This document shows positions 21,136 to 33,485 of a DNA stretch of 64,000 nt, one piece after another. Where the stretch lies: the NCBI GenBank assembly GCA_029298735.1, contig JANSLP010000123.1:22354-86353 (forward strand), written 5' to 3'. The notes beneath the pieces are model-generated. The model saw nothing but the letters and a program-made list of their open reading frames with translations, had not been told where the DNA came from and did no database searches. The stretch is from Ophiostoma sp. CBS 140.51 (Eukaryota; Ascomycota; Sordariomycetes; Ophiostomatales; Ophiostomataceae). Position numbers and translations under genes: made by a program. The stretch's first letter is position 1, and the number at the start of each line of letters is the position of its first letter.

Positions 21136-22994
21136 ATGTCTCTTCCTCTCTTCCGGAGCACCGCCCGTGCTGCCCGGGTCGCCCGGCCATGGACGGCCAC
21201 TTCCTCTCCGATCGCCGCCTCGTTGGCGCGGACCCGGAAGGTGTCAACACTCAATCAAGACAGCCAGCAAAAGGTTCGGAGCTCTCACAGAGTATAGGCA
21301 CGGCCATCACAGGACAGAATAGCTAACACAACGTCCAGATTCTGGCAGCACACCTGCAAGAGGCTGACCCGGCCATGTACGATATTATTGAGAAGGTACG
21401 TCATCTGTTACAACCGCTGCTCTTCGATCCGCGCAAAATTCAGCAATCAGCAACCTAACAGCCCTCTAGGAGAAACTCCGCCAGAAGCAGTTCATCAACC
21501 TGATCCCCTCCGAAAACTTTACCTCCCAGGCCGTCCTGGACGCCTTAGGAAGCCCAATGCAGAGTGCGTTTGCCCACACCTCGTTATACGGTCGAACGGG
21601 AGCAAGAGACACGGAGACAAGAAGACGAGCTAACAGACAACAGACAAGTACTCTGAGGGCTACCCCGGAGCTCGGTACTACGGCGGCAACGAATTTATTG
21701 ACCAGTCCGAGCGGCTATGCCAGCAGCGCGCCCTCGAGACCTTCCACCTCTCGGACAAGGAGTGGGGTGTCAACGTGCAGGGTAAGTCGGACGGCGATAT
21801 CCTATATGTGCTCTATACCCTCAATCTCAGACTAACACGGCAATAGCTCTTTCCGGCGCCCCCGCGAACCTCTACGTCTACTCCGCCCTCATGGACACCC
21901 ACGACCGCCTCATGGGCCTCGACCTTCCCCACGGCGGCCATCTGTCCCACGGCTACCAGACCCCGACTAAGAAGATCTCCTTCATTTCCAAATACTTTGA
22001 GACCTTCCCCTACCGCCTCGACGAGACCACTGGCAGAATCGACTACGACAAGCTGGAGGAGAATGCCATCCTCTACCGCCCCAAAATTATTGTCGCCGGC
22101 GCCAGCGCCTACAGCCGCTTCATCGACTACAAGCGGATGCGCGAGATTGCCGACAAGGTGAACGCCTACCTGCTCTCCGACATGGCCCACCTGTCGGGCA
22201 TGATCGCGTCCAAGTCTATTCCGAGCCCCTTTGAATACTCCGATATTGTCACCACCACCTCCCACAAGTCTCTGCGCGGCCCCCGTGGCGCTATGATCTT
22301 CTTCCGCCGCGGCGTCCGTCGCGTCAACCCTAAGACCAAGGAGGAGGAGAAGTACAACCTCGAGAACCCCATCAACGCCTCCGTCTTCCCCGGTCACCAG
22401 GGTGGCCCGCACAACCACACCATTGCCGCGCTAGCCGTCGCCCTCAAGCAGGCTCAGACCCCCGAGTTCCGCGCCTACCAGGAGCAGGTCCTTGCCAACG
22501 CCCAGGCACTGGCCAAGCGCCTCGGTGAGCCCAAGGACAAGGGCGGTCTCGGCTACTCGTTGGTGTCGGGCGGTACCGACAACCACCTGGTCCTGGCCGA
22601 CCTCAAGCCCCAGGGCATTGACGGTGGCCGTGTCGAGCGCGTGCTAGAGCTGGTTGGCGTCGCTGCCAACAAGAATACGGTTCCCGGTGACCGCTCGGCC
22701 CTGACACCCGGCGGTCTGCGCATGGGCACACCTGCCATGACGACGCGCGGTTTCAGCGAGCACGACTTCACGCGCGTGGCCGACATTGTCGACCGTGCGG
22801 TGACGATTGCTGTGCGCGTGGACAAGGCAGCACGCAAGGAGGCCCAGGAGAAGGGCGAGAAGGGTGTTGGCCGTCTGCGGGTGTTTTTGGACCACCTGGG
22901 CAACGGCGACGCTGTGCCCGAGATTCTGCAGCTGCGCAGCGAGGTGGCCGACTGGGTTGGCACCTATCCTCTGCCGTGGACCACCAAGGCCTAA
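21136..22994 (+). CDS. SHM1: Serine hydroxymethyltransferase, mitochondrial form
   Basis: Five exons (21136-21273, 21339-21395, 21470-21563, 21644-21781, 21847-22994) join to 524 residues. The first 45 residues are rich in Arg, Ser and Ala with almost no acidic residues, as in a mitochondrial presequence. Family motifs follow in order: LIPSENFTS, YSEGYPGARYYGGNEFID, LSGAPANLYVY, LPHGGHLSHGYQT, SDMAHLSGMIA, and TTTSHKSLRGPRG, where the lysine at about residue 283 should bind pyridoxal phosphate. The enzyme interconverts serine and glycine while charging tetrahydrofolate with a one-carbon unit. All four introns are 65-80 nt with GT...AG ends, and each junction restores a conserved motif. The protein ends LPWTTKA. 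Assignment to mitochondria rests on the presequence. Confidence 0.95.
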
Positions 22995-23723
22995 AAGTCG
23001 CTCAGTCGGTAGCCTCCTACGTACTATGAAGAAATGAATTTTCACACACACCAAAAAAAACATACAGGAATGAGGGAACTATTCAAAGAAAAAAGAAAGA
23101 TAAACGAAAACTTGGACGGCATGCATATAAACGACACACAAAAAACACCCCTTTTCCACTACCACACATCCTGTACACTCCCCCCTCCCCATATCATATT
23201 TTGCGTTTTGCTATTCTCATCACCCCCTGATCTTGTGAACGGTCTTCAACGCCGGCGTTCTGGTTTGACATTGATTTTGATTTTATCTCATTTTACCTTT
23301 TTTCACTTCATTATTGTTCTTCTTTTTTCAAGCCTCTTCCCTCTTGGCTTGTTTTCTTTTCCTTCTCCATTTTTAGTATTCGGCCTTTTCTTCAACCACA
23401 GGTCATTTTTTTTCATTCTAATCTACATTGTCATTTTCATGAGCGATCATAAAACAACCTTCACCTAAATCTAAAAGTGAAAATTATAAATAAAGCGTGT
23501 TTGAAAAACGGCCGTGATACATTTATTTGAATTACTGCTTTTTAAAGTAAAAAGCCCACTAAGTCCCCACCCACCGAAAAGATTTTTTTTTCTGCCACCC
23601 CAGGTTTAAGACTCTGAATGAGCCGACAAAGTAAAAATTGATAAATACTGGAAATAGTAGTCTTGAGTACGAAGAGAAACAAGTCTCTTCTCGATATTTC
23701 CCCCTCCCAACACAGGGTACGCT
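22995..23723. other. Convergent 3' intergenic region SHMT / secreted protein
   Basis: About 730 bases of T- and A-rich DNA between converging genes. The SHMT 3' UTR probably ends near the AATAAA-like element at 23489. Nothing gene-like. A GCTCAGTCGGTAG stretch at 22999 resembles a tRNA D-arm but has no matching T-arm. Confidence 0.55.
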
Positions 23724-25086
23724 TTAAGCACCGTACCAACCGCCAGCTCTCCAGCAAGCTGTCGCACTGGGGGCGTTGGTGACCGTCGTGTACTGTGTTT
23801 GACTGCAGAGTGTTAGTGGTGATCATAGTAAGCTTTATCAGAGAGTGTTGCTCTTTTACATACCCAACCCAGACGGTGCCCGACACCTTTGTGGTCTGGT
23901 AGACAACGTCGGTCTGCGTGACAACGCCGTTGCCGCCGCGGGTGACGGTGACGGTGGCACCTGGCTTGTTGTTGCTGCCGTTGGCGCAGACAGTCGAGGG
24001 GGCGGGAGTGACAGTGGCCGTAATGGTCTTGAAGACCACCTCGGTCGTGGTAGCTGCGGGGGCGGTCGAGACACGGGTCTGCGTCACAGTGTAGGTCGTC
24101 TCGGTGACAGTGACGGTCGTGGCCATGACCGACTGCATGTGTTGGACGTCGCGCTTGTCTAGAGGGGGTCAGCAAATAGGCCAAAAAAGAAGGAAATTAG
24201 GAGGAGAGACATACTCGACGGGTAGTGGCACGAGGCCTGGCTAGTCACAGTCGTCTGGTACTGGCTTGTCTTGACGCCATCCGTAACCGACCGGGTAACT
24301 GTGGTCGTGACAGTCTGTGTGCGGCCGGCCTGAATGTTTGTGATGGTCTGCGTGGCGCCGTTGTTGTTGTTGCAGTTGGCGGTGACGGTCTGTGGAACGA
24401 GGATGAGCGTCTGGGTCTGGCCGACCGTGTTGACGATGGCTGTTATTTGGTGGTCAGTATTTTTTCAGACAAAATATCGAAAGACTGAATCTCATTTAAA
24501 CTCACTCTTCGCGCGCGGTGTCGTGGTGATGCCAAGGACAATCGTCGGCGTAGCCTGTTGCAAAGGGTTAGTTATACATCCCGAGTTAAGGGTTCTTCCG
24601 TTTATCGAATTTACGTACAATCACAGTCGACGTCTGCGGCACACCGACGGTGAGCGTAATGGTGCGCTGCACGGCAATCTGGTCACCAGACACGATAATC
24701 TTCCATGTGCCGGACTTCATGGCCGAGAAGGGGATGCCACTGGTTTGTTAGCCAAAATGTTGCATGACTTTTAAAGGCCAATAAAGACGCTGATCCAGTC
24801 AGTCTTACCAAGTTGACGTCGTCTGGGCACCGGTCGGCGTTGTGCTGATGGCCGAGCAGGCATACTGGTTGTTGTCCGGGTCGACGAGAATAGGGCTGAT
24901 GCTCTCCTGGTTGCAGCCCTGGAAAATTGTGATAAAGCTGAAGTACTGGTTCGACGAGCCGTCAATGTAGTAGGCACCTCCGTTCGAGTAGTCGACACCG
25001 TAACTTGAGCAGTCAGCCAGAGCACTAGATGCCAAGGACAGAACCGTGGCCGCCACGGCCAAAAACGTCTTCATTTGTGCAACCAT
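23724..25086 (-). CDS. Secreted Thr/Val-rich extracellular protein, six exons
   Basis: Reverse-strand exons 25086-24809, 24739-24619, 24554-24506, 24439-24215, 24158-23864 and 23802-23724 join in frame to 348 residues. The start MVAQMKTFLAVAATVLSLA looks like a signal peptide, with cleavage expected after ALA near residue 25. The next about 140 residues form a Cys-containing domain (DCSSYGVDYSNGGAYYIDGS, GCNQESISPILVDP, then STCGIPFSAMKSGTW made by splicing). I recall similar domains from uncharacterised mould cell-surface proteins. The rest is Thr/Val/Gln-rich, with repeated TVT-type motifs likely to be O-glycosylated, a KR pair at about residue 225 that Kex2 could cut, and the end CWRAGGWYGA. 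There is no clear GPI signal. Each splice junction keeps the frame, but exon 6 is the least certain. Confidence 0.72.
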
Positions 25087-28000
25087 GTTGTCGAGGGTGA
25101 AAGTAAAGGGCTGCCGATTATCGATGTTTCGTCTCGAAGGATGTCGTATTAAAGAATGACTGGAGTGAAACAAAATTCCGGGTATTGGGAACCAAAGAAA
25201 TAAAACGAAAGACGAGCGAATTAAACAGCTTCTAGGAGAGACAAAGACAATGAATGAGACAGGATGAGAAGAAAAAAAAATCAAAATCAACAGGGTATGG
25301 GGTAGGGTTGGTTTTATGTGCGCTCGGGATAATCAAAAGTCAGTCTCTTCTCATAATCATTCCACAAGGGACTTCAATTGCAGGAGAACATGAGTCCGGG
25401 AAAAAGAGACTGAGAGGAGAAGGGCACAAAATTGGCAAAGGGAAACAAAATTATTGCGTGGAAAAGAGCCATGTGTTTCCCATATCGAGGGCCCATATCA
25501 ATATCGATTGGCATTCCCCCATCCAAGATCCCGCCGTGCCATGACATACATCTTGGAAGCCAAGGAAATGGGCTTAGGGAAGAAAGCAATATAGTGCAAG
25601 GTTGGTGGCTGAAAGGCAGAAGGCTGGCCACATCGGAGGCAGAGAACAGACGAGAGAGGCGTAAGGACGGGTAGATGGGACAGACCAGAAAGGGGGTCGT
25701 TCACGGTGCCGGAGATGAAATAAACATGCAATAAAATAAAGACGTAGGAAGAGTTACAAGATAGGATGACGCTGGTCTTGTTCATTTCTTGAGTGCATTT
25801 TTGTTTCGTTTCCATTTTAAGCACCTGTAACTTGCATCGTGCCGCCCTACAAACCAGACTCCGCTGCCCTCACCGTTCAGTGATAAAACCTTATTCAAGA
25901 GGAGCTGGTACTAAGAGACAATGCAAGGGTATTTAGGAAGAGGTAGATTGAGAGCCGGCTGGTTGTTGCGGACAGTAAATTGGCCGGAATTCAGGCTATG
26001 ATCATGCGGTTACCAGGAACCAAGGCTGCCGTGTATGAAAAATATGTTGTTCTCGTTCAAAAATAGGGCTTCCCATAGCAGAAAACATAAGACGAAAGAA
26101 AGGTGATTGACAAACAAACTTCGCTTGGGACGATACTGAGGAAGGCAAAGTGGAAATAGTAAGGAGAGAGCTGGTCGAGGAGGAAAACACGCAAATACAA
26201 TTAGGAAAGGTACAGTCTCCAAAACTGAAGAGCGCACCGTCCACGCGTACATCTACGGCCACTCGGTCGCCAGATTACATTGTATATACATTGTGCATAC
26301 GAATGGTGGGAGACAAGACTATCAAGGAGGGTGTGGGAGACAAAGCGCAAAAAAAGTCCGATGGGGATATGAGCATGCACACCTCTATCGTGAGAGAATA
26401 CCACAACATGCCACATAGGAAGACAGACGCTCGAGCTTAGCAAAGGCTCGCCACGCACGTCGTTGATCTAGCCGATGTGTAAGTGCATGGGCTCTTCTGG
26501 TATCTGGGTACGGATAAGGCACGTTGCAAACAAGGGCCATCCTTGCTCTCTTTTGCCGGAACGGGTCTTGATTAACCCTGTCTGCCGTCTAAGTGATGGC
26601 AGTAAGAAACAGAGATCGAGAGACAGGTAGAAATACACAGTCGCAAGTCTCGTGGTAGGGTGGCATCGTGTATTACCAACTAATAGAGTCAGGAAAAGGA
26701 TGCTGAGAGTGGCGGGGTATGCGTGTAAGGATTGGTAGTTGGTCAGTGGCAGAGGGAAACGTGAAGCTGGGCGGGTATGCTTAACATGCCTCCGGACATA
26801 CTACTTGGTTGTAAACTGGATGCACACCCTTTCACATCTATGTCCCTTCTTTGGTGAGAGCCTATTTCGGGTACCTGACAGGGTCAGCCGGGAGCCTGGC
26901 TTGTTCCTCTTCCTTCGAGGATGTGAGAAGATAGAGAGGGTTGAACCCAGCAGAATATTTTGGTCAGAAGTTTTGAGGGAAAGTCGGGGGAAGAGTGTCA
27001 TTTTGCCTATATTGGGTGCTGCTGATATGGGTCGCCCGGTCAGCCGCGTGAGGGCCAGCTGAAAACCTTGTTTTTGTTTTATCTCTATTCTTCTCTTATC
27101 GCCTCCACTCTCCGCTATGCATGTCAAAGGCACTGGCGGGGGGGAATCTTGATCGTCAAATCGACGGTGGTAGCCTACTCTTCATGTAAGAAGCATCAAT
27201 AGATGTGCTCATAGAAGAATCATGAGTGCTCAAAAGGCCAAGAACTCTAAAGCTGTTGAGATTCGAAGGCATACTGCACCGGGCTTTCGGGCCAGGAATA
27301 ATGCCAATAAATAGGAAAGGGTGTATGCACGGCGGGGGATACTTCCAGTAAACTGTCATGAGCATCTTGGCGTTCGTTTCGACTATCGCAACGGCGAGGC
27401 CAGTAGTCAGGCAATGTCATCAAACAACAGAAGACACCGTCTTCGCCTCCTTGACACACTCAAGCTGTAAGCGAGAGGGCGACTTGGGTCTAGAAAAGAG
27501 AAAATTGGCTTCAGTGCTATGTTGTTATTGTTGACGGTTTCTTGGCGGGAAACTCCGCCTGGAAGCCCAGGCCCGTCCATCCGCGCAAAAGAGTTCAGAC
27601 GAAGAAACATCTAGTGAGCTGTACGGACACGGCCAGTAGTATTAACAGTCGGTGTAATCAAGCTATAGCTGGGGGTCAGCATAATAGAGAAAATATGGGA
27701 GGATGGGAGAAGGGCTAGACGGACCTTTGAAAAGCCGTCGGGCTGGGTGAACCGAGATTTCGATAACCAAAATGTCGTCACATACCCTATTTTGCAAAAC
27801 CGGCTATTGATATGCTGTAGTCTGGCTGTTGTGAAGATGATGTGATGAGAAAAATTAAAGGAGTAGAGGGAATAATTTTTGACCAGTTGAATAGGGGCAG
27901 ACGTAAACAACACCAAGCGCACCTTCCTTCCAACTTCAATCGTACCTTCCAATGAAAGAAAATCTTTTTGGGAACTTCCTATACAACTCATTCGCACCTT

Positions 28001-29747
28001 CTTCAGTCTCTCTCCTTCCTTCTTCAAGCTTCTTTCCCTCTTGAAAAGCGAACATGTATCGCTCCTTCCGGGCAAAAAAAAATCAGGGTTCACACCCCCC
28101 TTCCTTATCCATCTGCCGCTTTCATTCTCGCTCCTCGGTCGAGCATATCATATATTTTCCAACTTGTTGGAATCGACTTGCAGAAACTACTTTATGCCCA
28201 TATCGATGTGCATGTGCATATAAACGCCAAGCCCGTCGCCAAACCGCGTCCTCTCCTGTTGCTACAGTGTACATGTTGGAAGAGAATTGACGCCGTGTGC
28301 CTACATACCTTCCCGTGTTTGCGGTATTTTTCCTCTTGTACACATATTTCGTCTCTCTCTCTCTTTCAAGCCCTCTCTTTCTGTTATCATCGGACTCGGA
28401 ACATTACAGCGGAGTTTGCCATCGTGGCCCGCCCTTTATCTATCGTCTGCTCTCACAAAAATAGACCATATCCCCGTCCCGTGTGCATCGACATGATCTA
28501 TTGCCGTCTTTTGGCCTATCGATTTTTGCTGCTGTTATCGTCATCGTCGTCATCATGGCCCCATCAACCCTAAGATTCATCAGGCACTTGGTCTAAACAT
28601 ACGGCCCTCTCGTTTTCGTCTTTTCCTCCCTGGCAGTCGGTCTCTCCCACGAGACACCATTTACCGGGGGTGCGGTGGTCTTGGCGCTTCGGGGAGAAAA
28701 TAAGTACACAAAGAGACGATGGGTGAGTAGTAATTTGATTTTGAAGCTGACCTTGCGCGTTTACATGTCCCCTCGCCCCTTGTCCTCGTCCATCCACACC
28801 ACACCCCCCAATAAAGGAGATCGTGCTTAGCGTTGGGGGAGGCCGAAAATTATATATAAAAAGTATCAGGACAAGACCACAAAACTGTAGAACACATACG
28901 ACGTGCATATTGCATGATCCGTTGGTCGTTGCTCGTTGGCTGTTGGTCGAGAAACCATCCACGAGACAACGTGCCTAGAATGGCTTCTTCCTGGTAAAAT
29001 CCAAATAAGCTATCCCTGTCCCTTGTATGGTCCCTTTGAATACCCAGTCTCATGTCCCCGGATCGAAACCCTGGCCTCACCATCGTGTATCTTTTACTCT
29101 AGAGTTTCCCGAAGTATGATGAGATAGGTTTAAGTATGCCGTGGGATCGTTGGGTACAAGGGCAACCCCTAGTCTGGTTACCCCGGATGATCAAGACTCT
29201 GTTTTTACCCTGTCATTTTGTTTGTCTTGCCATTCACCTTCCAAAGCAATCTCATGACGTATGACTACCGTTGGAGCACCATTTGTTTATTTGTTGGTGA
29301 TGCGCACCATGACTTCTCTTCACGGAATTTAGCACAAGAGCTCGGGATACCCTTTCTAGGCCAAGTCCATTCTGGAACGTGCTTCCGAGGTCGTTGGGAA
29401 GGCAATATAAATACGAGTATCGTCACGCAACCCACGGCGCGAAAGCCATGCGACCCAGACAGTGGCCCAGACTAGGACCCTGAAAATCAAAGGTATCTCC
29501 TCTTTGTATGCAAAGACTGTTTTTATTGTTTATTTCCAGTATCCTAAAGGCTCGCTACCGATTTGATGCCAAAAAGTAGATGCAGCTATATATATCAAAA
29601 TAGATCTTGAAGTAAATAATAATGAAGGAGGGAGGGAAAATCGGGAACGGAAACCAGGAAAGGCGTTCCCCCCTCAAAATAAGAGTGCAATATCCAGCCC
29701 GTTCCCTCGTCCAAGAGACATGAAGGGGAAAGTGAGAAGAAGGCAGC
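25087..29747. other. 4.7-kb region with no recognisable gene
   Basis: Upstream DNA of the secreted-protein gene and downstream DNA of the ureidoglycolate lyase gene. The + strand is purine-rich at 25250-25480 and C/T-rich at 27960-28560. A TATATAAAA lies near 28852. All ORFs are short. The longest open frame (27968-28573) begins with TTG rather than ATG, and its composition simply follows the pyrimidine bias. I see no tRNA, transposon or long repeat. Non-coding transcripts are possible but cannot be shown from sequence. Confidence 0.5.
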
Positions 29748-30509
29748 TCATAGTTTAGACCACAGGCCAGGCGATGACGACGTCGTTGATGGAGACGATG
29801 CTGTTGCCGCCAACGGCACACGCACCACAACAGAGCTCGTGCCCTCCGCGAAAGCTGCGCCACTGTCCAGAATGACCTCCTGGCAGTCTTCGGGGCCCAC
29901 GCCGTTGGCAAACTGGAACACAAAGAAGGGCAGCGAGGTGCCGGCGGCGCCGAGCGCGGCCATGGGCGCGTGCCATGTGGCGGCGCCGTAGGTAACGGCC
30001 TGGTCGCCGCGGGCAATAAAGGCACGCAGACCACGGACATCAGGCGGGTTGTTGCGGGCCGCATCCTGCACGGTAGGCGCCACAATCACGAGGTAGCGGG
30101 TATCGGCGGCAGACTGTGTTGAGAGAGGCACAAATGTCTGGGTAGTGTAGGGGTGGCGCTCCAGGATGGTGACGGGGAAGCGGTTGCCCTCGAGCAGCGT
30201 GCGGGCGCTGCAGACGAACATACTGGCCAGGGGCTCAGATGGTGTGCCGCTCGGGGCTTTGCCGGAGGCATAGCGGTCGGCGAGGCGCGACACACGCTGG
30301 TACTTGATGGCGGAGCCCTGGTTGGCGGACACGGGGTTGAGCCGGTGGGATGCACCACCGGAAGAACCAAAGGCCTGTGCATACTGCAAAGGGTGTACGT
30401 CCGGCCGCGGGTTCTCAATGACGTCGCCAAAGGGCGCAAACGAGGCTACGGTCAGCGGCTCGGCGGGCATGGCCAGCCGCAGCGCCGCGACGTCGAGCCG
30501 GTCAGGCAT
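29748..30509 (-). CDS. DAL3: Ureidoglycolate lyase, with C-terminal SKL
   Basis: One exon encoding 253 residues. The segment AEPLTVASFAPFGDVIENPR near the N-terminus, FVCSARTLLEGNRFPVTILE with RHPYTTQTFVPLS in the middle, YLVIVAPTVQDAARNNPPDV, and the TWHAPM motif with its metal-type histidine all fit the ureidoglycolate lyase (AllA/Dal3) family of cupin-fold enzymes. The enzyme splits ureidoglycolate into glyoxylate and urea, the last step of allantoin breakdown for nitrogen. After the family domain there is a Ser-rich stretch, and the protein ends LWSKL, so the last three residues are a canonical peroxisomal PTS1. Urate oxidase is peroxisomal in many fungi, which makes such targeting sensible. 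No other purine-breakdown gene is in the window. Confidence 0.92.
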   Translation of the reverse strand: MPDRLDVAALRLAMPAEPLTVASFAPFGDVIENPRPDVHPLQYAQAFGSSGGASHRLNPVSANQGSAIKYQRVSRLADRYASGKAPSGTPSEPLASMFVCSARTLLEGNRFPVTILERHPYTTQTFVPLSTQSAADTRYLVIVAPTVQDAARNNPPDVRGLRAFIARGDQAVTYGAATWHAPMAALGAAGTSLPFFVFQFANGVGPEDCQEVILDSGAAFAEGTSSVVVRVPLAATASSPSTTSSSPGLWSKL

Positions 30510-33485
30510 TGAGAAGAGAATGTGTGTGGAGAGGGAGGAGGAGAAGGGGGCGTAGCGAAGGGTGTGCTACAATAACGTCGCACGTATTAACCGTCCCGGC
30601 TCAAGCAACCGGGCTGTTGGATTCCTGAAAATGGCTTACAGCCTGCTGTGTGTTTCGTCTCGTCTTTTTTGGCGCCCCTTTTCGTCCCTTCTTTAGAGAT
30701 TAGCCTCTACCAAAATGGGTGCCAAAAATGATAGGCTGTTTCGTCCCAAGTATCGTCGAATCCGCCGAGATGACCTGCAAGTGATCTTTTTCTTGTCGCC
30801 TGTCGCTTTGATATGTCTAGTTGTCTATGTATTCAGTCGTGATGCTTTTGAAATTATGTGAGATAATTGAGCGGGGATTGTTGGTTTCACAGAAAAGCGC
30901 CGACCGATAAGAGTGGAAGGTGCGACTGCAGAAATCGCCTCTTTGTTGAAAAACTCCGTTTTGGGCCAGGTACCGAGGCTCGCCCCTTCCCCATAATGCA
31001 ACGACAACAGACTTCAAACAACATGATATGCACGTCACGGTATAAAGTTATTTGTTTTTATATCGTGTTTGGTTTTTAGACATTTTTTTATACGTTTGAT
31101 TTTCCTAATGAGTTATACAACATATTAAAGAAAATATTACCATTTCCATATGGGGTTTATCTTCCAAAAAAAAGAGAGGAAAGAAGCGAAAACGAATAAA
31201 CGAATGAAATACACCAATGAAAGCAATAAGGCAAGAGAACTCTTTTTCTTCTTCCAAATAGTCCATATGAACAAAAGGAGCCTTTCGCGTACCAGGGAGG
31301 AAAGTACGTTGTGTTTCGTTCACCACATGAGGGCACAAAAGGCGGAAGCTGCGGCAGGTCGGTTCAATCCGAACGAAACAATGACAACCTGGTTTACAAA
31401 GAGCTCATGATGAAAGTGGGATGCCTTTCGAGACGGGCAAAGGAAACCCCTGCGTCATTTACTGTTTAACGGGTATGATAATGCGGCGTATTGAATTTGA
31501 ATGGAAAGTGCTCGATGGCGTCTCTCTCAAAAGCAGCTGCCTTCTCCCGACCCCAAAGTGACACGTTTTTTTGCTGAATGACGATGAATTGTCTACGAAT
31601 ATTCATGACGACGACGGATAGAAAATAGCATGTGCCTTTCATGTGAGTTTAAGGTGAGATCTTGATTATACTCTTTGGTGATGCCTACTGACGGTCTCCA
31701 GAGTCGATCCTAGGCAAAGACAAAAGCGCGCGTCGTTGGCTACGCATTCCTGTCCACGACACATTGATTCCCGAATGCTTCAGCCTTGTCTTCGCCGACA
31801 CAATTTGCAATGATGCGAGGAGGGGTCGGTCCATTGTCTCGCCGGCTCGACACCCGTGACAATGTCGTCTTCGTCACGCCGAATACGCACCCCAACGAGC
31901 TTTCGGTCCTTTTTCTCCTTTTCTTCCTGTGCATCGCTGTTGTCGTGCTCGCATTCATCGCATTGTTCTGCATCAGCTGCCGTGCGAGAAAGATCAATAA
32001 GCAAGATAATAACTTGGAAGAGCGTTGTGAGAGAACCTCGCAACCTCACCACGTGGCGCCAGGCAGCAGTCCCCATCTGCAGGTCATGTCCGTTACTGTC
32101 GCCGTCGCTGCGCCGGTCCCCGCTCGGTTGAAGGTGCCTAAGCCGATGATGCCTAAGTCGATGACGAGGTTCGACACAGAAGAAGACGGAAAACGCGCCC
32201 TACGCCGTCGGCAATACGATTCGCGCGATCTGCGAGCCTTGCGTGCTCTTCACGCCTTTCAACCTCTTCACGCCATGGATGGACATTTCGCCGGGGAGGA
32301 TTCAAGTAGGATCACGAAATGATGCGCGAGGCTTGACACAAAAGCGGAAATGATCGAGCGACAATGGACAAGGCTGTCGAGGCTGTCGTCCGAATTGAGG
32401 GCTAGACCTTTTGTGATCACAAAACATTCACGAAACAACGACGCAAGAAGCACGAACAATATTACGGAGACACTATCCAGATAAAGGCTAAAAAATGTCT
32501 CCTCGATGCCGACACCGGTGTGGCTTGGGGCATGTTACATGCGCAAACGGCCGAGTGTACCCCAGATTGTATCCCCGAGATGGGGAACGCCAATGAGAAG
32601 CGACGGCGGTATGACTCTTACTTTCCACTCCTTGGCCGAAGAGGTTTTCATAAGACGGGGTCTTTTTCTGACAACCACAACCCGTTGTGATATTCCGATT
32701 GACGTGGATGCCGTGAACTTCTGGATTGATTCTCGGGATCGTTTCTCACACCGGAGCCTCAGTTTTGCAATTGTTGAGTTGTTGAGGCTCTTCGAAACAA
32801 ACTCAATTGTAAGATGGGATTGTGGAATTTGGTGGAATCAATTGTGAACGACAACGCAATAACGCCAAAACGACACCAAAATTCACCCATTAAACGAACC
32901 CGAGTAGGTGGAACGCGTGCAAAAATCAATAGAAAATAAGCGGAGCTGCCTAATTCAGCGAGATTCAAGGCACGTTAACTGGTCTTTTGGCAAGTGACTG
33001 GGGCTCTCAACGGGCCAATTGACCAGGATGCAATACCCCTCGCCCAGTTCCTTCCTCAGTTGGTCTCCTTGTCTCCTTCCACGTCCGGCACCACTCCGGA
33101 GGAAGAGATCAGCAAGCGGGGACTACCTGCCGTTGCGCGCCCTTTTGCACTGGCATGTGTCTTGCTCGATTTTTTTTTTTGGGTGGGACAATATACGAAG
33201 CTGCACGTTTGAGAAAATAAAATGTAAGAAGACGAAAAAATATTTATGAATTGGATGAAAGAACCTCTATACGAAGACATGCAATCGCGATTCCGAGACA
33301 TCATGAACCCTTGTTCTGCTTGTGAAGCTCAAAAACCATTGTGACGACAGCTCCTTCCCCTCTTGGACGGCCCTCGTCCCCCACGACCCTCCTGCCCATT
33401 TTGCGACGCATATGACAACACCTTCCTCTTGAGAGTACAAGGCACATACACGCATACACCACTTGACTCTTGACTCATTTCAACA
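30510..33485. other. 3-kb intergenic region between DAL3 and 2H phosphoesterase
   Basis: Divergent upstream region for both flanking genes. It is A/T-rich in the middle (31040-31260). One 170-codon ORF at 31810-32322 is listed separately as doubtful. Otherwise there are only short ORFs, with no RNA gene or repeat recognised. A run of ten or more T lies near 33171. Confidence 0.5.
31810..32322 (+). CDS. Doubtful ORF, possible single-pass membrane protein
   Basis: 170 codons from an ATG at 31810. A strongly hydrophobic stretch of about 26 residues (about 31-56, beginning SVLFLLFFLCIAVVVLAF) is followed by basic residues (CRARKINK), as in a single-pass membrane protein with a cytoplasmic tail. 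However, ORFs of similar size overlap it on both strands, codon choice is not like the neighbouring genes, and I recognise no relative. It may be chance. Confidence 0.2.
   Translation: MMRGGVGPLSRRLDTRDNVVFVTPNTHPNELSVLFLLFFLCIAVVVLAFIALFCISCRARKINKQDNNLEERCERTSQPHHVAPGSSPHLQVMSVTVAVAAPVPARLKVPKPMMPKSMTRFDTEEDGKRALRRRQYDSRDLRALRALHAFQPLHAMDGHFAGEDSSRITK

Noticed and set aside
22999..23012. GCTCAGTCGGTAG, like a tRNA D-arm/A-box
   Set aside because: The D-stem does not pair and no T-arm (GGTTCGANNCC) follows at the right distance; it lies just 3' of the SHMT stop codon.
27968..28573. Open frame of 201 codons
   Set aside because: It begins with TTG, is compositionally driven by C/T-rich DNA, and has no recognisable motif.
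29050..29070. Reverse-strand GGGTTTCGATCC, like a tRNA B-box
   Set aside because: The flanking bases do not form a T-stem and no A-box lies upstream.
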